Origin: Rattus norvegicus
Lineage: Eukaryota; Chordata; Mammalia; Rodentia; Muridae
DNA: 64,000 nt
Reading direction: 5' to 3'
Assembly (NCBI RefSeq): GCF_036323735.1
Contig: NC_086040.1
Span: forward strand, 496,001-560,000
Shown here one piece after another: positions 45,830 through 57,544 of this stretch (position 1 is its first letter; each line of letters opens with the position of its first letter). The notes beneath the pieces were generated by a model. That model was given only the letters and a program-made list of their open reading frames with translations, made no database searches and had not been told where the DNA came from. The position numbers and the translations under genes were made by a program.

Positions 45830-46240
45830 TGGGAGGGAAGATGGCTGCACACAGGGAAAGAGAAGGTCTCCTCAGCCAGTCTCCAGCAGGACTCAAGGGG
45901 CTAGGCCAGACCTGCTTCTGCTCTCCCAGCCCACCATTAGAACTAGAGGCTGCAAAGTCAGCAACCAGGCAGGGAGGGTGGCAGAAGCCTAGAGAGACTG
46001 GGGGTGGGGGAATAAGAGTAGAGAAATAGAGAAGTAGAGGCTGTCTATGAGTACTTGGAAGAGTAGGGGAGAGGGGAATGTGGAGAGACGGACAAAGGGG
46101 GAAGAGAGTAAGAGCAAGAGAGCAACAGAATGAGGAGGGGGCCATCAGCCCCTTTTATAGTGTCATGCATACCTGGCTGTTGCCAGGTAACTGGGGGGGG
46201 TGGAGCTTAGACCAATGCTAGCAGTTTGTCCCTACAAGCT
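45830..46240 (-). mobile_element. LTR-like unit (copy 2), end of the GA array
   Basis: Shares with copy 1 the order GA-rich tract, AATGAGGAGGGGGCCATCAG, CCCCTTTTATAGTGTCATGC, GGCTGTTGCCAGGTAACTGG and GGTGGAGCTTAGACCAATGC. The long GA array may thus have grown from the GA tract of this element. Confidence 0.5.
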
Positions 46241-47690
46241 AGGCATAACTGCAGGAATGAATGACCCACCTATAGACTGAGGAGGGGACTTTCCATCTCT
46301 CCATCATTTACAGGGTGAAGGTTTAGTTTATGAGACTTTGAGGCCACCCAGACCAACTGTCATACATCTCCACGTGGCAATACCTGGTTGAGAAGTCCCT
46401 GTTTGGATGAGGTCTTTTTTTGTTATGGGCCTCTCTGCTCCCCACCCTTCTTCTTCTAAAGGAGAATCAGCCTCGGCCCCTTTGCCTTGCTTCCTCTTTC
46501 TGCTCCCAAGGATTTCTGTCCCCTTCCTATGTTCCTCATCATGCCCTCTCTGCCACTACCCTTCCTCAGCCAGCACAGGCAGAGGGAAGAGCAGCCCCTG
46601 ACCTCCCCGACCCCACTTGGAGTCCACCTCACATTCAGGCCCATACTCTCCAGAGGGCAGTCTACTAAGGCCTTACCTCTCCAGGCTATGGAACCCAGGT
46701 AGTATCTCCCCCCAGATGTTCAGGGGAATATGTGTTCATGACACATGTGCCATTTGCAGGAACTGGCAGAAACCCCCCTCCCATTTTTAGATAGAACATG
46801 AGCTCTCACAGGTCTTCTAGATTCAGTCATGTTGACTTACCTGGGATGAGTGTCAGTCAACCCAGGTGTCAGCTCTAGCTGCACTACACAACAGAGGAAA
46901 GAGAGAGAGGGTTCTTGGGAGCCACCCAGAAAATGGTTCTGGGAGCAAATGGGCTGCCTACTCTAGTTCAGGCTGATATAGGTGCAGCCTTTCCTTGGAC
47001 TGGACCTGACTGAGAATTTAGCAATGCTGTTAAAGAACAGGTGCCAGATTCTGATGGGCGGGGTGGGGGCTCTGAGAGGCCACCGGATAGCCCACAAATT
47101 TATGTAAGGTTAGCCAGGTGATGCAGGGAAAGAATGAGGACCCCAGGGAATATCTAGAGTTTTTTAAACCTATAGGACCTATACTGCTTTTGACCCAGAA
47201 GCCAGAGAGTAACAGTCAGCTGTGAACATGGCTTTTGTTAACCAAACTGCCCCTGACATCCTTTTGAAAGCTTCAGACACTGAATAGCTTTGTGGCCTAA
47301 AGCCAGCCTCTATTTGTCTTTGAATGGCAAGACTGGGAGAGAGGCTTCAAGGGACAACTGACATGGACACACCTGCATCAAGGATTCAGGACTGCAGGCT
47401 GTTAGTGCCACTAAATATTAAACCGGACAGGAGCTGATCCAATGCAGTCTCACATGAGGGTTTATTCTAGTTAAGCTAGCTCAGCCCCTCAGTTAACCTC
47501 AGGCAGGCAGGACTTCTTTTGTTGGAATAAGGGGCCCTGAGCATCTATCCAGGATTAAGCTTTACAGCAAGCAGCAAAGGGGTGGGGGGAGCAGATAAGT
47601 GTGCAAGCATCTAAATTGGAAAGATACTAAGGCCTTTAGTTTAACTGGCTGGTGCTGGAGATCAAATTGTAGACTCAATTTCTATTTCTC
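46240..47690. other. Unassigned DNA upstream of the provirus
   Basis: No intact frame. It may include strongly decayed 5' parts of the provirus that follows, but I could not identify gag or protease motifs. Confidence 0.35.
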
Positions 47691-47734
47691 TCTGCATTGG
47701 TGCTCATTAGGCAGTGGGGGTGAGGAGATGGGGA

Positions 47735-47910
47735 AGGGAGTTGGGGGCTTGTAACCTGGGGCTGCAGATCTGTTGGGGTAATAACCTGGAGCCACTGGTC
47801 TTGTTGGGGGTGTAACCTGGAGTGCAGATCTTACTGGGGTGAGCCTAGAGACTGGAGAGAGGCCCAGGTTTTGTTGGGGGGTGGGGGCTGGGGCGTAACT
47901 TGGAAACTAA
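47735..47910 (+). repeat. Degenerate short tandem repeat
   Basis: The phrase TAACCTGGGGCTGCAGATCT recurs as TAACCTGGAGCCACTGGTCT, TAACCTGGAGTGCAGATCTT and a weaker fourth copy, each followed by a (T)GTTGGGG-like block; period about 30-50 bp. Confidence 0.65.
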
Positions 47911-47999
47911 TGCCTGTTTGAACCTGAGTTCAAACTTAGGGCAGGTTCTCTAAAATGGAGTCTGGATTTAAAAGATCTGGTCTCTGAACCTATCACCTT

Positions 48000-50530
48000 G
48001 GAGGAGGCACTGCCTGAGTACTTGGGTCAGCAGCTGTGGGCCCACCCCCAAATAACTGTGGTCCTGTGTGTATTGCAGGGCTCCCGGCTTGGAGACATGC
48101 CAGGAGGCCGCATGAGACTCCTACAGGAACTGAGACAACTTGGCTGCCCAGTGTCTGCTAAGAAGGCAGGCCCAGCTTTGTCATCTTGAGGTCCCCTATC
48201 TGGGATGCATAGTCAACGGGGGCCAGCCAACATGCTGTTGGACACCTGGAAGCAAACCATCCTCAGCATCCCAGTTGCAACAACCCTAAAGCAAGTACAG
48301 GAATTTCTGGGATCTCACAGGTTTTGTAGACTTTGGGTGCAAAGGTCTTGAGCTAGCCAAAGCCTTATGAGGTCGTCCAGGACCAAGAAAACAAAGTAGA
48401 TGGACCCTTAAGAGGAATGTAGCTCTTAAGACTCTAAGAAGAGCCTTACTGGAGATGGCAGCATTGGCCCTCCTAGAGAGTCACAAACCATTTCACCTGT
48501 ATGTGGATCAGAGAGAGGGGACAGCAAAGGGGGTGCTCACCCAAACTTTGGGATCATAGAAAAGACCTGAGTCTGATTTATCTAAGAAGCTGGACCCGGT
48601 GGGCCAAAAATGGCCAGCCTGCTTCTGGACCACAGCTGCCACTGTCCTTCTAGTCAAAGATGCTGGCAACCTAACCATGGGTCAGGGACTTGTTATCACT
48701 ATCTCCCCTCCCCCATGCTACTGAGGGGACCCTCAAGAATCCACCCAGCCAGTGGCTGTCGAACCCCAGTTGGTGCACTTTCAGGCTCTACTTTTGAGTC
48801 CCCTCACATAAGATATAACCCATCTTCTGCCCTAAACCCAGCCATCCTCCTCTCTGACCCAGCCACAGATGTGCAGCATGTTTGCTCTCTGTATAGTTCT
48901 GGGGCACATCCAGAGTGTCAGGCTGATGGGGAACGTATGTACCACAGGGATAGGAGCAGCTTCATCCAGAATGGAGTCAGGGACGCAGGGGTGGTGGTAG
49001 TGGACTTGGACCTGTTATTTGGACCACTGATTTGCTGCTGGGAACTTCAGCTCAGAAAGCTGAGCAAAAGGCTCTTACCCAGGCCTTAAAACTGGCAAAA
49101 AGAGCCATAGCCAACATTTACACTGACAGCAGATAGGACTAATAACTGCCCAAGGAAAAACCATCAAAAATAAGGAAGGAATACTTGCTTTATTCAAAAC
49201 ACTCTCAAAATGGCTATAGTTCATTGCCCTGGGCATCAATCAGACAGGGACATCAGAAATTGTCTGAGGGAACAGGCTAGCTGATAAAGCCAAAAGGGAG
49301 GCTACTCAAGCTGCCAACTCCTGATAGCTTTGCTGCCCAGTGCACTCCTAACCATCCCTGAGTATACTACTGAAGACAAACGACATCAGGTGAAATGCCA
49401 AGGAGTTTTCAGAAGAGACTGACAGTTGCTGACCTCTGAAGGCTGCACCATCCTACCTAAGAAGTTTGCTAAGCCAGTCATCCATCAGATCCATTAAACT
49501 TCACTGTTGGTCACTGCAAACTGAAGTAATTTTTGTGAGGGGCAAGGTACAAAATATTTGACTTACGACAAGTGGTTGATCAGGTAATCTCAGACTGAGC
49601 CATCTGCCAGGCTGTGAACTCCTCAGACTACAGGAACCAGAATCAGGGGTCAACAGCCAGGGGCTAATTGGGAAATAGACTACAGAAATAAAACCAGGAA
49701 CTTATGGACACAAGTATTTGCTAATTGTTATGGATACCTTTTCAGGATGGGTTGAAGCCTACCCCACAGAGAGGGAGACTGCCAAAATAGTGGGAAAAAA
49801 AGCTTCTGGAGGACATCATACCCAGATATGGTTTGCCTACCCTGCTTCGGTCTGACAATGAACCAGCATTCCTCTCTTAGGTAACTCCACCTCTACCATA
49901 GGTAGAGATTCTGGGGAACCAATAGAAAATTATATTATGCATACCTTCCCCATGGTTTAGGGCAAGTAGAAGGGATGAATTGGACCCTGAAGGCGGCCTT
50001 TACCAAATCTACACCTGAAACTGGCAGCGACTGGGAATCTCTCCTACTTTATGCCTTATTTACAGCTAGGAACACTGCCTATATTTTAGGTTTCTCTGCT
50101 TTTTGAGATCCTATATGGGAGGCCCCCTCCCATGCTGCCCTACCTCCAGTCGGTATCTTAGCTGAATATGACCAGCAAACGTTTTAAAAATCCTTGGGAG
50201 CCCTCCATAGGATCTACACGCAACTCTGGCCTTCCATCAGCCAGGTTTATGAGTTTGTCCCTCTCCGTAGCCCCCATTACTTTGAACCATGTGACAAATC
50301 TGGATTAACAGATATAACCACAAGACTCTGGAACCTTGCTGGAAAGGGCCTTACACCTTGTTCCTGACCACACATAGGGCTGATAAGGTGGACAGGATCA
50401 GAATGTGGATACATCACTCTCGTGTTAACCCTACGAGGAGAGACGATCCAGCAGTCAAGGTCCCAGCACAGGAGACTTCCAGGCAACAGGAACAATGGAA
50501 GGTCACTCCATACCCTGTTGATACTGAAAC
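48000..50530 (+). pseudogene. Class I (gammaretrovirus-like) ERV pol, heavily decayed
   Basis: The retroviral pol polyprotein order is visible in + frames: reverse-transcriptase thumb/connection (LLQELRQLGCPVSAKK near 48120; LKQVQEFLGSHRFCRLW near 48300), RNase H (IVHCPGHQ near 49220 and GNRLADKA near 49275), integrase core (LLIVMDTFSGWVEAYPT near 49720) and its C-terminal part with SRVNPTRR near 50420. Many stop codons and frameshifts break it into short pieces, so it cannot encode an enzyme. Gammaretrovirus-like order and motifs point to an ERV class I provirus. The 5' portion (5' LTR, gag) was not recognised. Confidence 0.8.
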
Positions 50531-50548
50531 TGTGACTCCAGTACTCCA

Positions 50549-51095
50549 GTGATCCTGCTTGTTTGCTGCCTACATTTTGCTGCACCAGCCACTAGCCCCA
50601 TTACTATCTGGATTCCCCCAATGGAGATGCTACAAACCTTGTCATCAAGTTCACAGTGGCTGGCAAGAAGGCAGATCAGATTGCTGGTTCTTAACTCCTC
50701 TCTCCCTGGACTTAACAAAGAACCGTTGGTTACCAGACAGGGACTCTGCATTGGAAAGAAGATATCCCCAACTGATTCCCACCTCTGCCACTGCACTGTA
50801 ACGCGTACTTCAGGGCTTACTACATACATTTATGGCCTGGCTATAAATATGACTGAGGATTTTTATGTTCTAGTACACCATGTACCCAGAATGACTTACT
50901 ACTCTGGGGAGGATGTCTCCAGCCAGCTAGCACCTCCACACAATCAGGTCACTTCTGTTGTGTTTCTAGGTTCTCTCCTTGGCCTATAGGGCTGGCTGGA
51001 GCTGCTATTGTAGGTGCCTCAGCCCTAATACTCCTAGATAAAAATTTCAAGGCCCTACAGATAGAGATAGATACAGGAAAATAGGAGATGAAATA
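50549..51095 (+). pseudogene. ERV envelope remnant following pol
   Basis: A 146-codon + frame (50549-50989) overlaps the end of pol, as retroviral env does, and begins with a hydrophobic leader-like stretch. Beyond its stop the next frame has an Ala/Gly-rich hydrophobic segment (AGAAIVGASALIL near 51005) in the place of a fusion peptide, followed by a helix-like FKALQIEID. Greatly shortened compared with a full envelope; non-functional. Confidence 0.6.
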
Positions 51096-51329
51096 ATGCA
51101 TCCCTGACAGAAGTGGTCTGAGAGAACAGAAGAGGCCTAGACTTGCTGTTCCTCTAGTAGGGAGGACTCTGTGCAGCCTTAGATGACGAATGATGTTTCT
51201 ATGTTGGCTGCTCAGGGGTGGTCAAAGAATCCATGCCAGATTCTACTGATGTTAGCTTTGACTTACTGTCTCTGCATAATCAGTGCTTTAGTTTGGTTTG
51301 TTTCAGAACAGTTTTATTAAAATCTCTCA

Positions 51330-51890
51330 AGGATTGGAGATGGCCCAAACTGAGGGTGAAATGATGAGACAGGCTGACTCCATGACAGGTCTCAAATTGG
51401 CAGTTCAAGAGATTAGGACTAAAAACTGAGGCTTCATGCAACTAGTCAGAAACTGCCCCACCACTTGGCCTAAAGTAAGGACAATGGCTCAGCAGCAGTA
51501 TCCAGCCTTCACACCCAGGTAATAGTTCTGAATGTCCTTAAGAGATAGAACAAGGGTTTGGGGATTTAGCTCAGTGGTAGAGCGCTTGCCTAGGAATCCC
51601 AAGGCCCTGGGTTCGGTCGCCAGCCCCGAAAAAAAAAAAAAAGAACCAAAAAAAAAAAAAAAGAGAGATATAACAAGGTCAGGCCACCTACCCCTGAATT
51701 ACTCAACAACAGATTCCAGGCTCCATGCTCCAATAACATTCCCTAAGAGGTAGAGCAGGATAAGGTCACCTACCTGGGAATTCCCCAATGTGCTTTAAAT
51801 CAAACCTGCAAGCTCACTCGGGTATCTATCTTGATAATGGGAGACCCCAGCATGCAGAACTTCTACAGAATAAAACACTCCTTGCATTTA
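51330..51890 (+). mobile_element. Candidate 3' LTR of the provirus
   Basis: Follows env; contains AGAATAAAACACTCCTTGCA (AATAAA at about 51868), as in an R region. Two related stretches (AACAAGG.. and ..AGGATAAGGTCACCTACC) flank the ID insertion. Exact LTR ends not determined; no second LTR found in the window. Confidence 0.4.
51556..51663 (+). mobile_element. ID SINE, sense, inserted in the provirus 3' region
   Basis: GGTTTGGGGATTTAGCTCAG head, GTAGAGCGCTTGCC, GGGTTCGGTCGCCAGC and two A-runs separated by GAACC. Target-site duplication AGAGATAGAACAAGG / AGAGATATAACAAGG (51541-51555 and 51664-51678, one mismatch). Confidence 0.95.
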
Positions 51891-52630
51891 CATGCTACTT
51901 GAATCTGGATATCATTCTTCTTGGAATCATGGATGCTTACAAAAGGACTGAAGGACAGGTACATGTACATACACACATATGGGGAACTTACAGCTATTTT
52001 TAACCCTGGCCTCTTGTAATGCTCTTGCAGCTGATGTAGAAAGGTCAGTGTTTTAGATTCAAGTGCATGAGATTCCTTCCTTACCCTTTTGCTGGACCGT
52101 TGCTCTTCATATTTCACTGAAAAATTTGGTTGATTACGGATGGGTCCCATGATTCTCTGAACTATTTCACTTGGCTCATTCTGTCTTCTGACATCGGACT
52201 CCGCCTCCTACGATGATTAAGCAAACTTAAGATTTTGATGTTTCAGCATTAATGAATAGTGTTTACATCTATTTCCACATCTGTGGTTCAATTATGTGCT
52301 GGGAAGAGCGGTATTGTGAGCCTCATGTAGCTGAGACTGTGCTCACTCACTCATGTGTGCTTATTTGTTCCTGAAGGCCAGCAGAAGGTACCAACCACAA
52401 ATCTTTTGATGTATAATGCTATCCTACCTCCAAGACATGCTATGGTATCTATGTCACATATTTGAGGGCTAACTAGTAAATATTTGACTTGACTTACGGC
52501 TCCCTCCATCAGACCTATATCTGACACTGCTTGGGTGGCCAAGAAGTTGAGACTAAAGAGCCCAGTGACCTAAAAGCAAATACTACCAATCTATAGAAAA
52601 ATAAAATTAAAAGATCCCAACAAATTACTG
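51890..52630. other. Intergenic, nothing recognised
   Basis: No exon or named repeat identified. Confidence 0.4.
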
Positions 52631-52634
52631 TTAA

Positions 52635-53110
52635 GGGCATTTCGCTGTACTCATACAGCTTTGTTCAGTCATCAAAGCTTCCTCCTGCAGCGGATGGGAA
52701 AAAAATACAGAATGGGGGGGGGTAGAAAGAGGGCGTGGGGAGGGAGAAGCTTTGGTACACTCAGCCCTAAGTGGGATTTCTTCATCAAATCCTCCTGTCA
52801 GGACTCAGGGAACCTCATGAAAGAGTAACTGGAAAGATTGTAAGAGCCAAAGGGAATGGAGGACAGAAAGAAAAGACAAGTCTCTCTAAATTAACTGAGC
52901 AAAGCTCATATGAACTCACAGAGACTGAGGCTGGATGCACAGGACCTCCATAGGTCTCCACCAGGTCCTCTGTGTGTATATTATGGGTTTCAGTTTAGTG
53001 TTTGTATGGTATTTGTGAGTGGGTCTCTGATTCTTGTACCTACTTTTTGTTTCTTTTCTTTCTGTTATTGTTTTTTTTTAGTATGTTTTATTTTGTTATA
53101 ATTTATTATT
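52635..53110 (+). mobile_element. L1 3' UTR fragment, sense
   Basis: CCTGCAGCGGATGGGAAAAA, GACTCAGGGAACCTCATGAA, GATTGTAAGAGCCAAAGGGA, ATATGAACTCACAGAGACTG and CCTCCATAGGTCTCCACCAG follow the order of the rodent L1 3' UTR on the + strand. Confidence 0.75.
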
Positions 53111-53768
53111 AAACATTAAAAGCCTGTTTTTTACAATAAGAGATAGAAAGGAAGGGGATCAAAAAGGGGCAGAATTGATGGATGCAGGTATTGGGAAGTG
53201 TAGAAGGAGGAGATACCATAATCAGGATATATGAAGTGAGAAAGAGATCTATTTTAAATAAATGGAAAAAATAAACCACAACCAATCAAAGAAGAACAAA
53301 CCAAAACACCTCTCTCTTCAGTACATTAAAATCAAATGTCGCCTGCTTCCTGCCCTTAAACCAGGTAGCCTCGTCTCCAAGCAGGGGTCAGTGGGAGAGT
53401 TCTTTTCTCCACCCATGGGATTCTGCAGTTTTCCTTGACATTTGTGATGTGGTGGCTTGAGGTGGGATCGGGCAGTAAGGTAGCTGGATTGAGCCCAAGT
53501 GGTAAAGAATCTAGTCCCATGTCAGCTGACTGGTGGTCCCATCCTCTGGGTCTTTCCACTCAGAGGCTAAGTATTCTTGACTTCGGGGTGCCAAAGGCAG
53601 GCAGAAGAAAGCTTCTTTCAAGTCTGAGACTAGGTACCAAATTCTGGATGGTGGCTAAAAGCTCAGCAGGGTGTAGGGGTTAGGCACAGTAGGGCGGATG
53701 TCAGCCACTGGATGGTTTACCGCTCCTATGTCCTGCATTCAGTAGTAAGTATTAGTGCCTGGCTGCTT

Positions 53769-54235
53769 AACTTGCAGGAGGGATATGTTTCAGGCCCCAG
53801 AATTGTATGTTCCAAGAAGCCTCTCCTAGGGCTATAAAATGGGTAATTACATTGGCCAGCTCAACAGCTTTCTCCCAGAAACTAGCTGACCATAAATCTT
53901 AGAGAACAATCTTGAGAAGCAGGAAGCAACTTCTCCTAGGAACGAGCAGACCATGAAGTTAAACAATCTGAGAAGCAGGAGATGGCTCCTCCTACGAAAC
54001 AATCTTGGGAGACAGAGAGTTTTTCCTTGTGATTTTTCACTGTTATTCTACACACTTTCCAATGACACCATCCCTGCCCCCTCGGGTTGTGGTTTCTCCC
54101 TTTAAATAGCTCTTCTCCCAGCCTCTAGGGGTCGAACCCCACTGCCCCTGCGTGGGATACAAGTCTTGACCCCAGTGCACTGGTTGCTATCCATAAACCT
54201 CATGTGATTACAACAAGGATGGTCTTGTGTGAGTT
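53769..54235 (+). mobile_element. LTR-like element, longer copy (direct repeat 1)
   Basis: The first 344 bp (53769-54112) recur at 55014-55357 with one mismatch seen (CTCGGG / CTCAGG) and no indel. The copy continues past TTTAAATAGCTC (TATA-like) through CAGCCTCTAGGGGTCGAACC to CATAAACCTCATGTGATTAC (poly(A)-signal-like) and GTCTTGTGTGAGTTC, i.e. U3-R-U5-like order of an LTR. Element class not determined. Confidence 0.6.
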
Positions 54236-55013
54236 CTTATGGGGTCGAGTTATCCCAAGACTTGAGTGAGGGTGTCATCACTCCGGGGGTCTTTTGCTAC
54301 TGACAAGTTTTCTCCTCTTTCCCTACCTTCCCTCCAGTGGTTAACTAGGATGTTTAATGGGGTAGATTCAGTCTGTCCCATGTCCAAAAATATTGTGAGT
54401 TCAAGTCCAAGAACACAAAATGAGATAACTAACACCAACAAACACAGAGAAAGACAACACACAAACACTTTGGCCCTGCTGTGAGTGTAGAAACCAGGTA
54501 ACCTGGCGACTCCCTTGGATCCTACCAGTATGGAGTTTAGCAAGTTTCAATAGTGCAGAGTCCTCCTGACTCCCTCCAGGGGCCTGAAGTGTCCTCCAGA
54601 ATCCCCAGGGTCACAGAGTTAAGCCACATCTGCCCTCTGCAATTGACCCACACCAGGGTAGAGGCTTTCCAGCCAACACCATGCTCAGGAGTCAAAAGTG
54701 AAAGCAAAAGACCAGAGACAAACAGCAGTAGGTGCCTGTTGCTGAGTTTGTCCTTTTGCACTCTGATAGGTCTCCAGGGATGGGGGCAGGGGTGTCTACC
54801 CAAATTCAGGACGACCCTCCCACCCCACAACCCTCTTTCAGTGGTACTTACTTCGAGATAACCCCGAGTGAGACACCGAGATGCAGATCAATGGAAAAGC
54901 AAGAGGTTTATTTTTCATCACTTCAGGGTCAACCTTCAATTAGTCCCTCAAGGTGAGTGACTAGAAAGTGACTCCGAATGGCTATTACAAGCAGTTCTTA
55001 TGCCTTTTATGGG
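54236..55013. other. Sequence between the two direct repeats
   Basis: No retroviral motifs recognised. At about 54855-54960 the text AAGCAAGAGGTTTATTTTTC resembles an antisense LTR end (TTTATT = AATAAA on minus). Open frames here are short and unconvincing. Confidence 0.4.
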
Positions 55014-55357
55014 AACTTGCAGGAGGGATATGTTTCAGGCCCCAGAATTGTATGTTCCAAGAAGCCTCTCCTAGGGCTATAAAATGGGTAATTACATTGG
55101 CCAGCTCAACAGCTTTCTCCCAGAAACTAGCTGACCATAAATCTTAGAGAACAATCTTGAGAAGCAGGAAGCAACTTCTCCTAGGAACGAGCAGACCATG
55201 AAGTTAAACAATCTGAGAAGCAGGAGATGGCTCCTCCTACGAAACAATCTTGGGAGACAGAGAGTTTTTCCTTGTGATTTTTCACTGTTATTCTACACAC
55301 TTTCCAATGACACCATCCCTGCCCCCTCAGGTTGTGGTTTCTCCCTTTAAATAGCTC
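55014..55357 (+). mobile_element. LTR-like element, truncated copy (direct repeat 2)
   Basis: The same 344 bp as 53769-54112, cut off exactly after the TTTAAATAGCTC box and joined to AGCAAGGTTACTGC. Near identity means a recent duplication or gene conversion. Confidence 0.85.
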
Positions 55358-56200
55358 AGCAAGGTTACTGCTTATCGGCTAAGAATATTAACCTTTAAAG
55401 CCATCAAGAATCAGTCAGTACAGTCTGAGAATTTTCTACTCAAAAATGTTCCTGTGGGTGGAGAATAGAACTTGGCCTAGTCTTGCCCCGGAGACAGTGG
55501 GTGTAAGGCTGGCCAAAGGCCCTAGGGTTCTTCACAAGTAAGCATTTATTTGAAGATTAGCTGATTAGCTGATCCAGTCGAAGAGATAGGAAACAATCAC
55601 AACAGCTGATCTGTTTTACTTTCAGCAAGTGCAGACAGAGCTCAGCAGTTTGCAGTCCTCTGGTGATCCCTGGATGGAGTTTGCCAGCCACTTGAGAATC
55701 TGCTGAGATATCATAGACTCCCAGGGGCACAAGGTATAATTTCCTAGTAATTGGAGAAGGTAAGGAATCTCCTGGAGAAAGAGGGGGAATCTCATTTTGA
55801 GGGACAGACATGTGCAGAAAGTTTGGATGTACTTATCTAGAGTCATATGACATGTGGCGGGTAGATCAAGGTCTTGAGATTTCTTTGACTCCCTGAAGTT
55901 TATATGAAATTTAGCTCACAGATGGAGATATATAAGCATACCATATTAAAATTCATATTTAAAAAAAGCAGTTAATATGTGTCTGTATGACAGCAAGAGC
56001 AGACTCATGCCTTTGAGTCTTAGCAAAAATGATAGCTTTAGATTAAAAGATATGTTTGGTTTGGTTTGGTGTTTTGTCCAGAGAGCTAGGTACAAAGGTT
56101 GGACAGAAATGTTTTAGCCTAATGAAAACCATTTGTAAGTCAGGAGACAACTAAAGAAAACTCAGAATTCTGAGCTTGTGACTGAGTAGTGGGCAGTCTT
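55358..56200. other. Intergenic, nothing recognised
   Basis: AT-rich; short frames only. Confidence 0.45.
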
Positions 56201-56201
56201 T

Positions 56202-56232
<31 letters not shown>

Positions 56233-56308
56233 TCCGGAGCTGGGGACCGAACCCAGGGCCTTGTGCTTCCTAGGTAAGCGCTCTTCCACTGAGCTAAATC
56301 CCCAGCCC
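56201..56308 (-). mobile_element. ID SINE, antisense
   Basis: Long poly-T (about 30) then CCGGAGCTGGGGACCGAACC ... CACTGAGCTAAATCCCCAGC. Perfect 16-bp target-site duplication AGTAGTGGGCAGTCTT at 56185-56200 and 56309-56324. Confidence 0.98.
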
Positions 56309-56392
56309 AGTAGTGGGCAGTCTTACTCCAGCAAATCTTGCATCTTCAAGATCCCAGGGCAATAACAGCATAGGAGGGTCAAGAAATCTGAA

Positions 56393-56398
<6 letters not shown>

Positions 56399-56440
<42 letters not shown>

Positions 56441-56446
56441 CACACC
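56399..56446. repeat. (CA)n microsatellite
   Basis: ACACACAC run with one CAAACA interruption. Confidence 0.95.
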
Positions 56447-56699
56447 TTTAATAGTTTTTGAGACCCTCAGACTCAGAACTTATCTTCAAACCTCTACATA
56501 TCTTAGAACATTTTTTTATCTAATCATTTATCAGAGACATGAATAGAGATTACTGATACTTTATTTCTCTGCTGGTGAAATGAGCCAGTTCAAGCCAATT
56601 AGATTATATTAAAAGGAATAATTCTGGAAAGCTGCTTTGGGTTGAATTCATTGAGCTCAAGGTCTGAGGTCAGGGGAGTTGCCATGCTGAGTCAGGAGA

Positions 56700-56932
56700 G
56701 AGAAGAGAAAAAGAGATAGGGTGTGTGGAGAGAAAAGAGAAAGAAAGAGGAAGAAGAAAGTAAAGGAGAAACAAGAGGAGCAGGAGGAGAAGAGAGAGGG
56801 AGAGAGAGAGACAGAGACAGAGAGACACAGAGACAGAGAGAGACAGAGACAGAGAGAGACAGAGAGAGAAACAGAGAGAGAGACAGAGACAGAGAGACAG
56901 ACAGAGAGACAGAGACAGAGAGAGACAGAGAT
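56700..56932. repeat. GACAGA/GAGA purine-rich tract
   Basis: GAGAGAAGAGAAAAAG and then GAGACAGAGACAGAGAGAC units of the same type as the large array at 43.9-45.8 kb. Source of several low-complexity open frames. Confidence 0.93.
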
Positions 56933-57008
56933 TCGTCCATAGTTCATAACCCAGACCAGTCATCCCAGGCTCCTGTGGTCTCCATGGCATATCTCAGTTA
57001 AGCGATCC

Positions 57009-57064
<56 letters not shown>
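57009..57064. repeat. (TG)n microsatellite
   Basis: About 28 uninterrupted GT units. Confidence 0.97.
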
Positions 57065-57068
<4 letters not shown>

Positions 57069-57069
57069 A

Positions 57070-57540
57070 ATCTGAACATATTCAACAATTTGGTCATTGA
57101 TAAGGTGACTATGAACATGCATTTTTAAATTGTCGCTAAACGTCTACAGTAACTTAATAGCTTTTGTAAGACTAGGACTTTACGTTAAACCTCTCTTGGG
57201 TTTAGATTTAACATAACTATTTTAAATTGAAGCTATAAGTTTTTAACTTATAAACATAATTCATAAAGAATCTGGGGAATTTTTTAATCTTTATGTAGTG
57301 TAGAACATAACAGTTTCCTGCATGGGTTAGTGTATAAAACATAGCTATATCGTAGTAATGCCAGCAGAGCAAGGCTAGACTTATATTGTTAAATCAATCT
57401 CTGTTAGCGTGAATAGACCTGAGGTCACGAGAGACATATTTTAAACCCTTTTAATGATTTTTAATCAACCCTAAACCCTTCCCCAGCAGGTCATTGGTAA
57501 ATATTTTAGCTTCTTCTTTTATTGTTTTTCAGTTTTAAAA
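57070..57540. other. AT-rich spacer
   Basis: No exon or named repeat recognised. Confidence 0.45.
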
Positions 57541-57544
57541 TTAG

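Noticed and set aside
43765..45852. Minus-strand open frames of 166-374 codons (Ser/Leu/Val/Cys-rich)
   Set aside because: They are translations of the GACAGA/GAGA array, with the same composition in every frame and no start or poly(A) context.
48610..49089. 159-codon + frame as a new gene
   Set aside because: Lies inside the decayed provirus pol between RT and RNase H; its C-terminal text is frameshifted retroviral sequence.
50549..50989. 146-codon env frame as a co-opted envelope gene
   Set aside because: Far shorter than an envelope, stops before the transmembrane part, and lies in a broken provirus.
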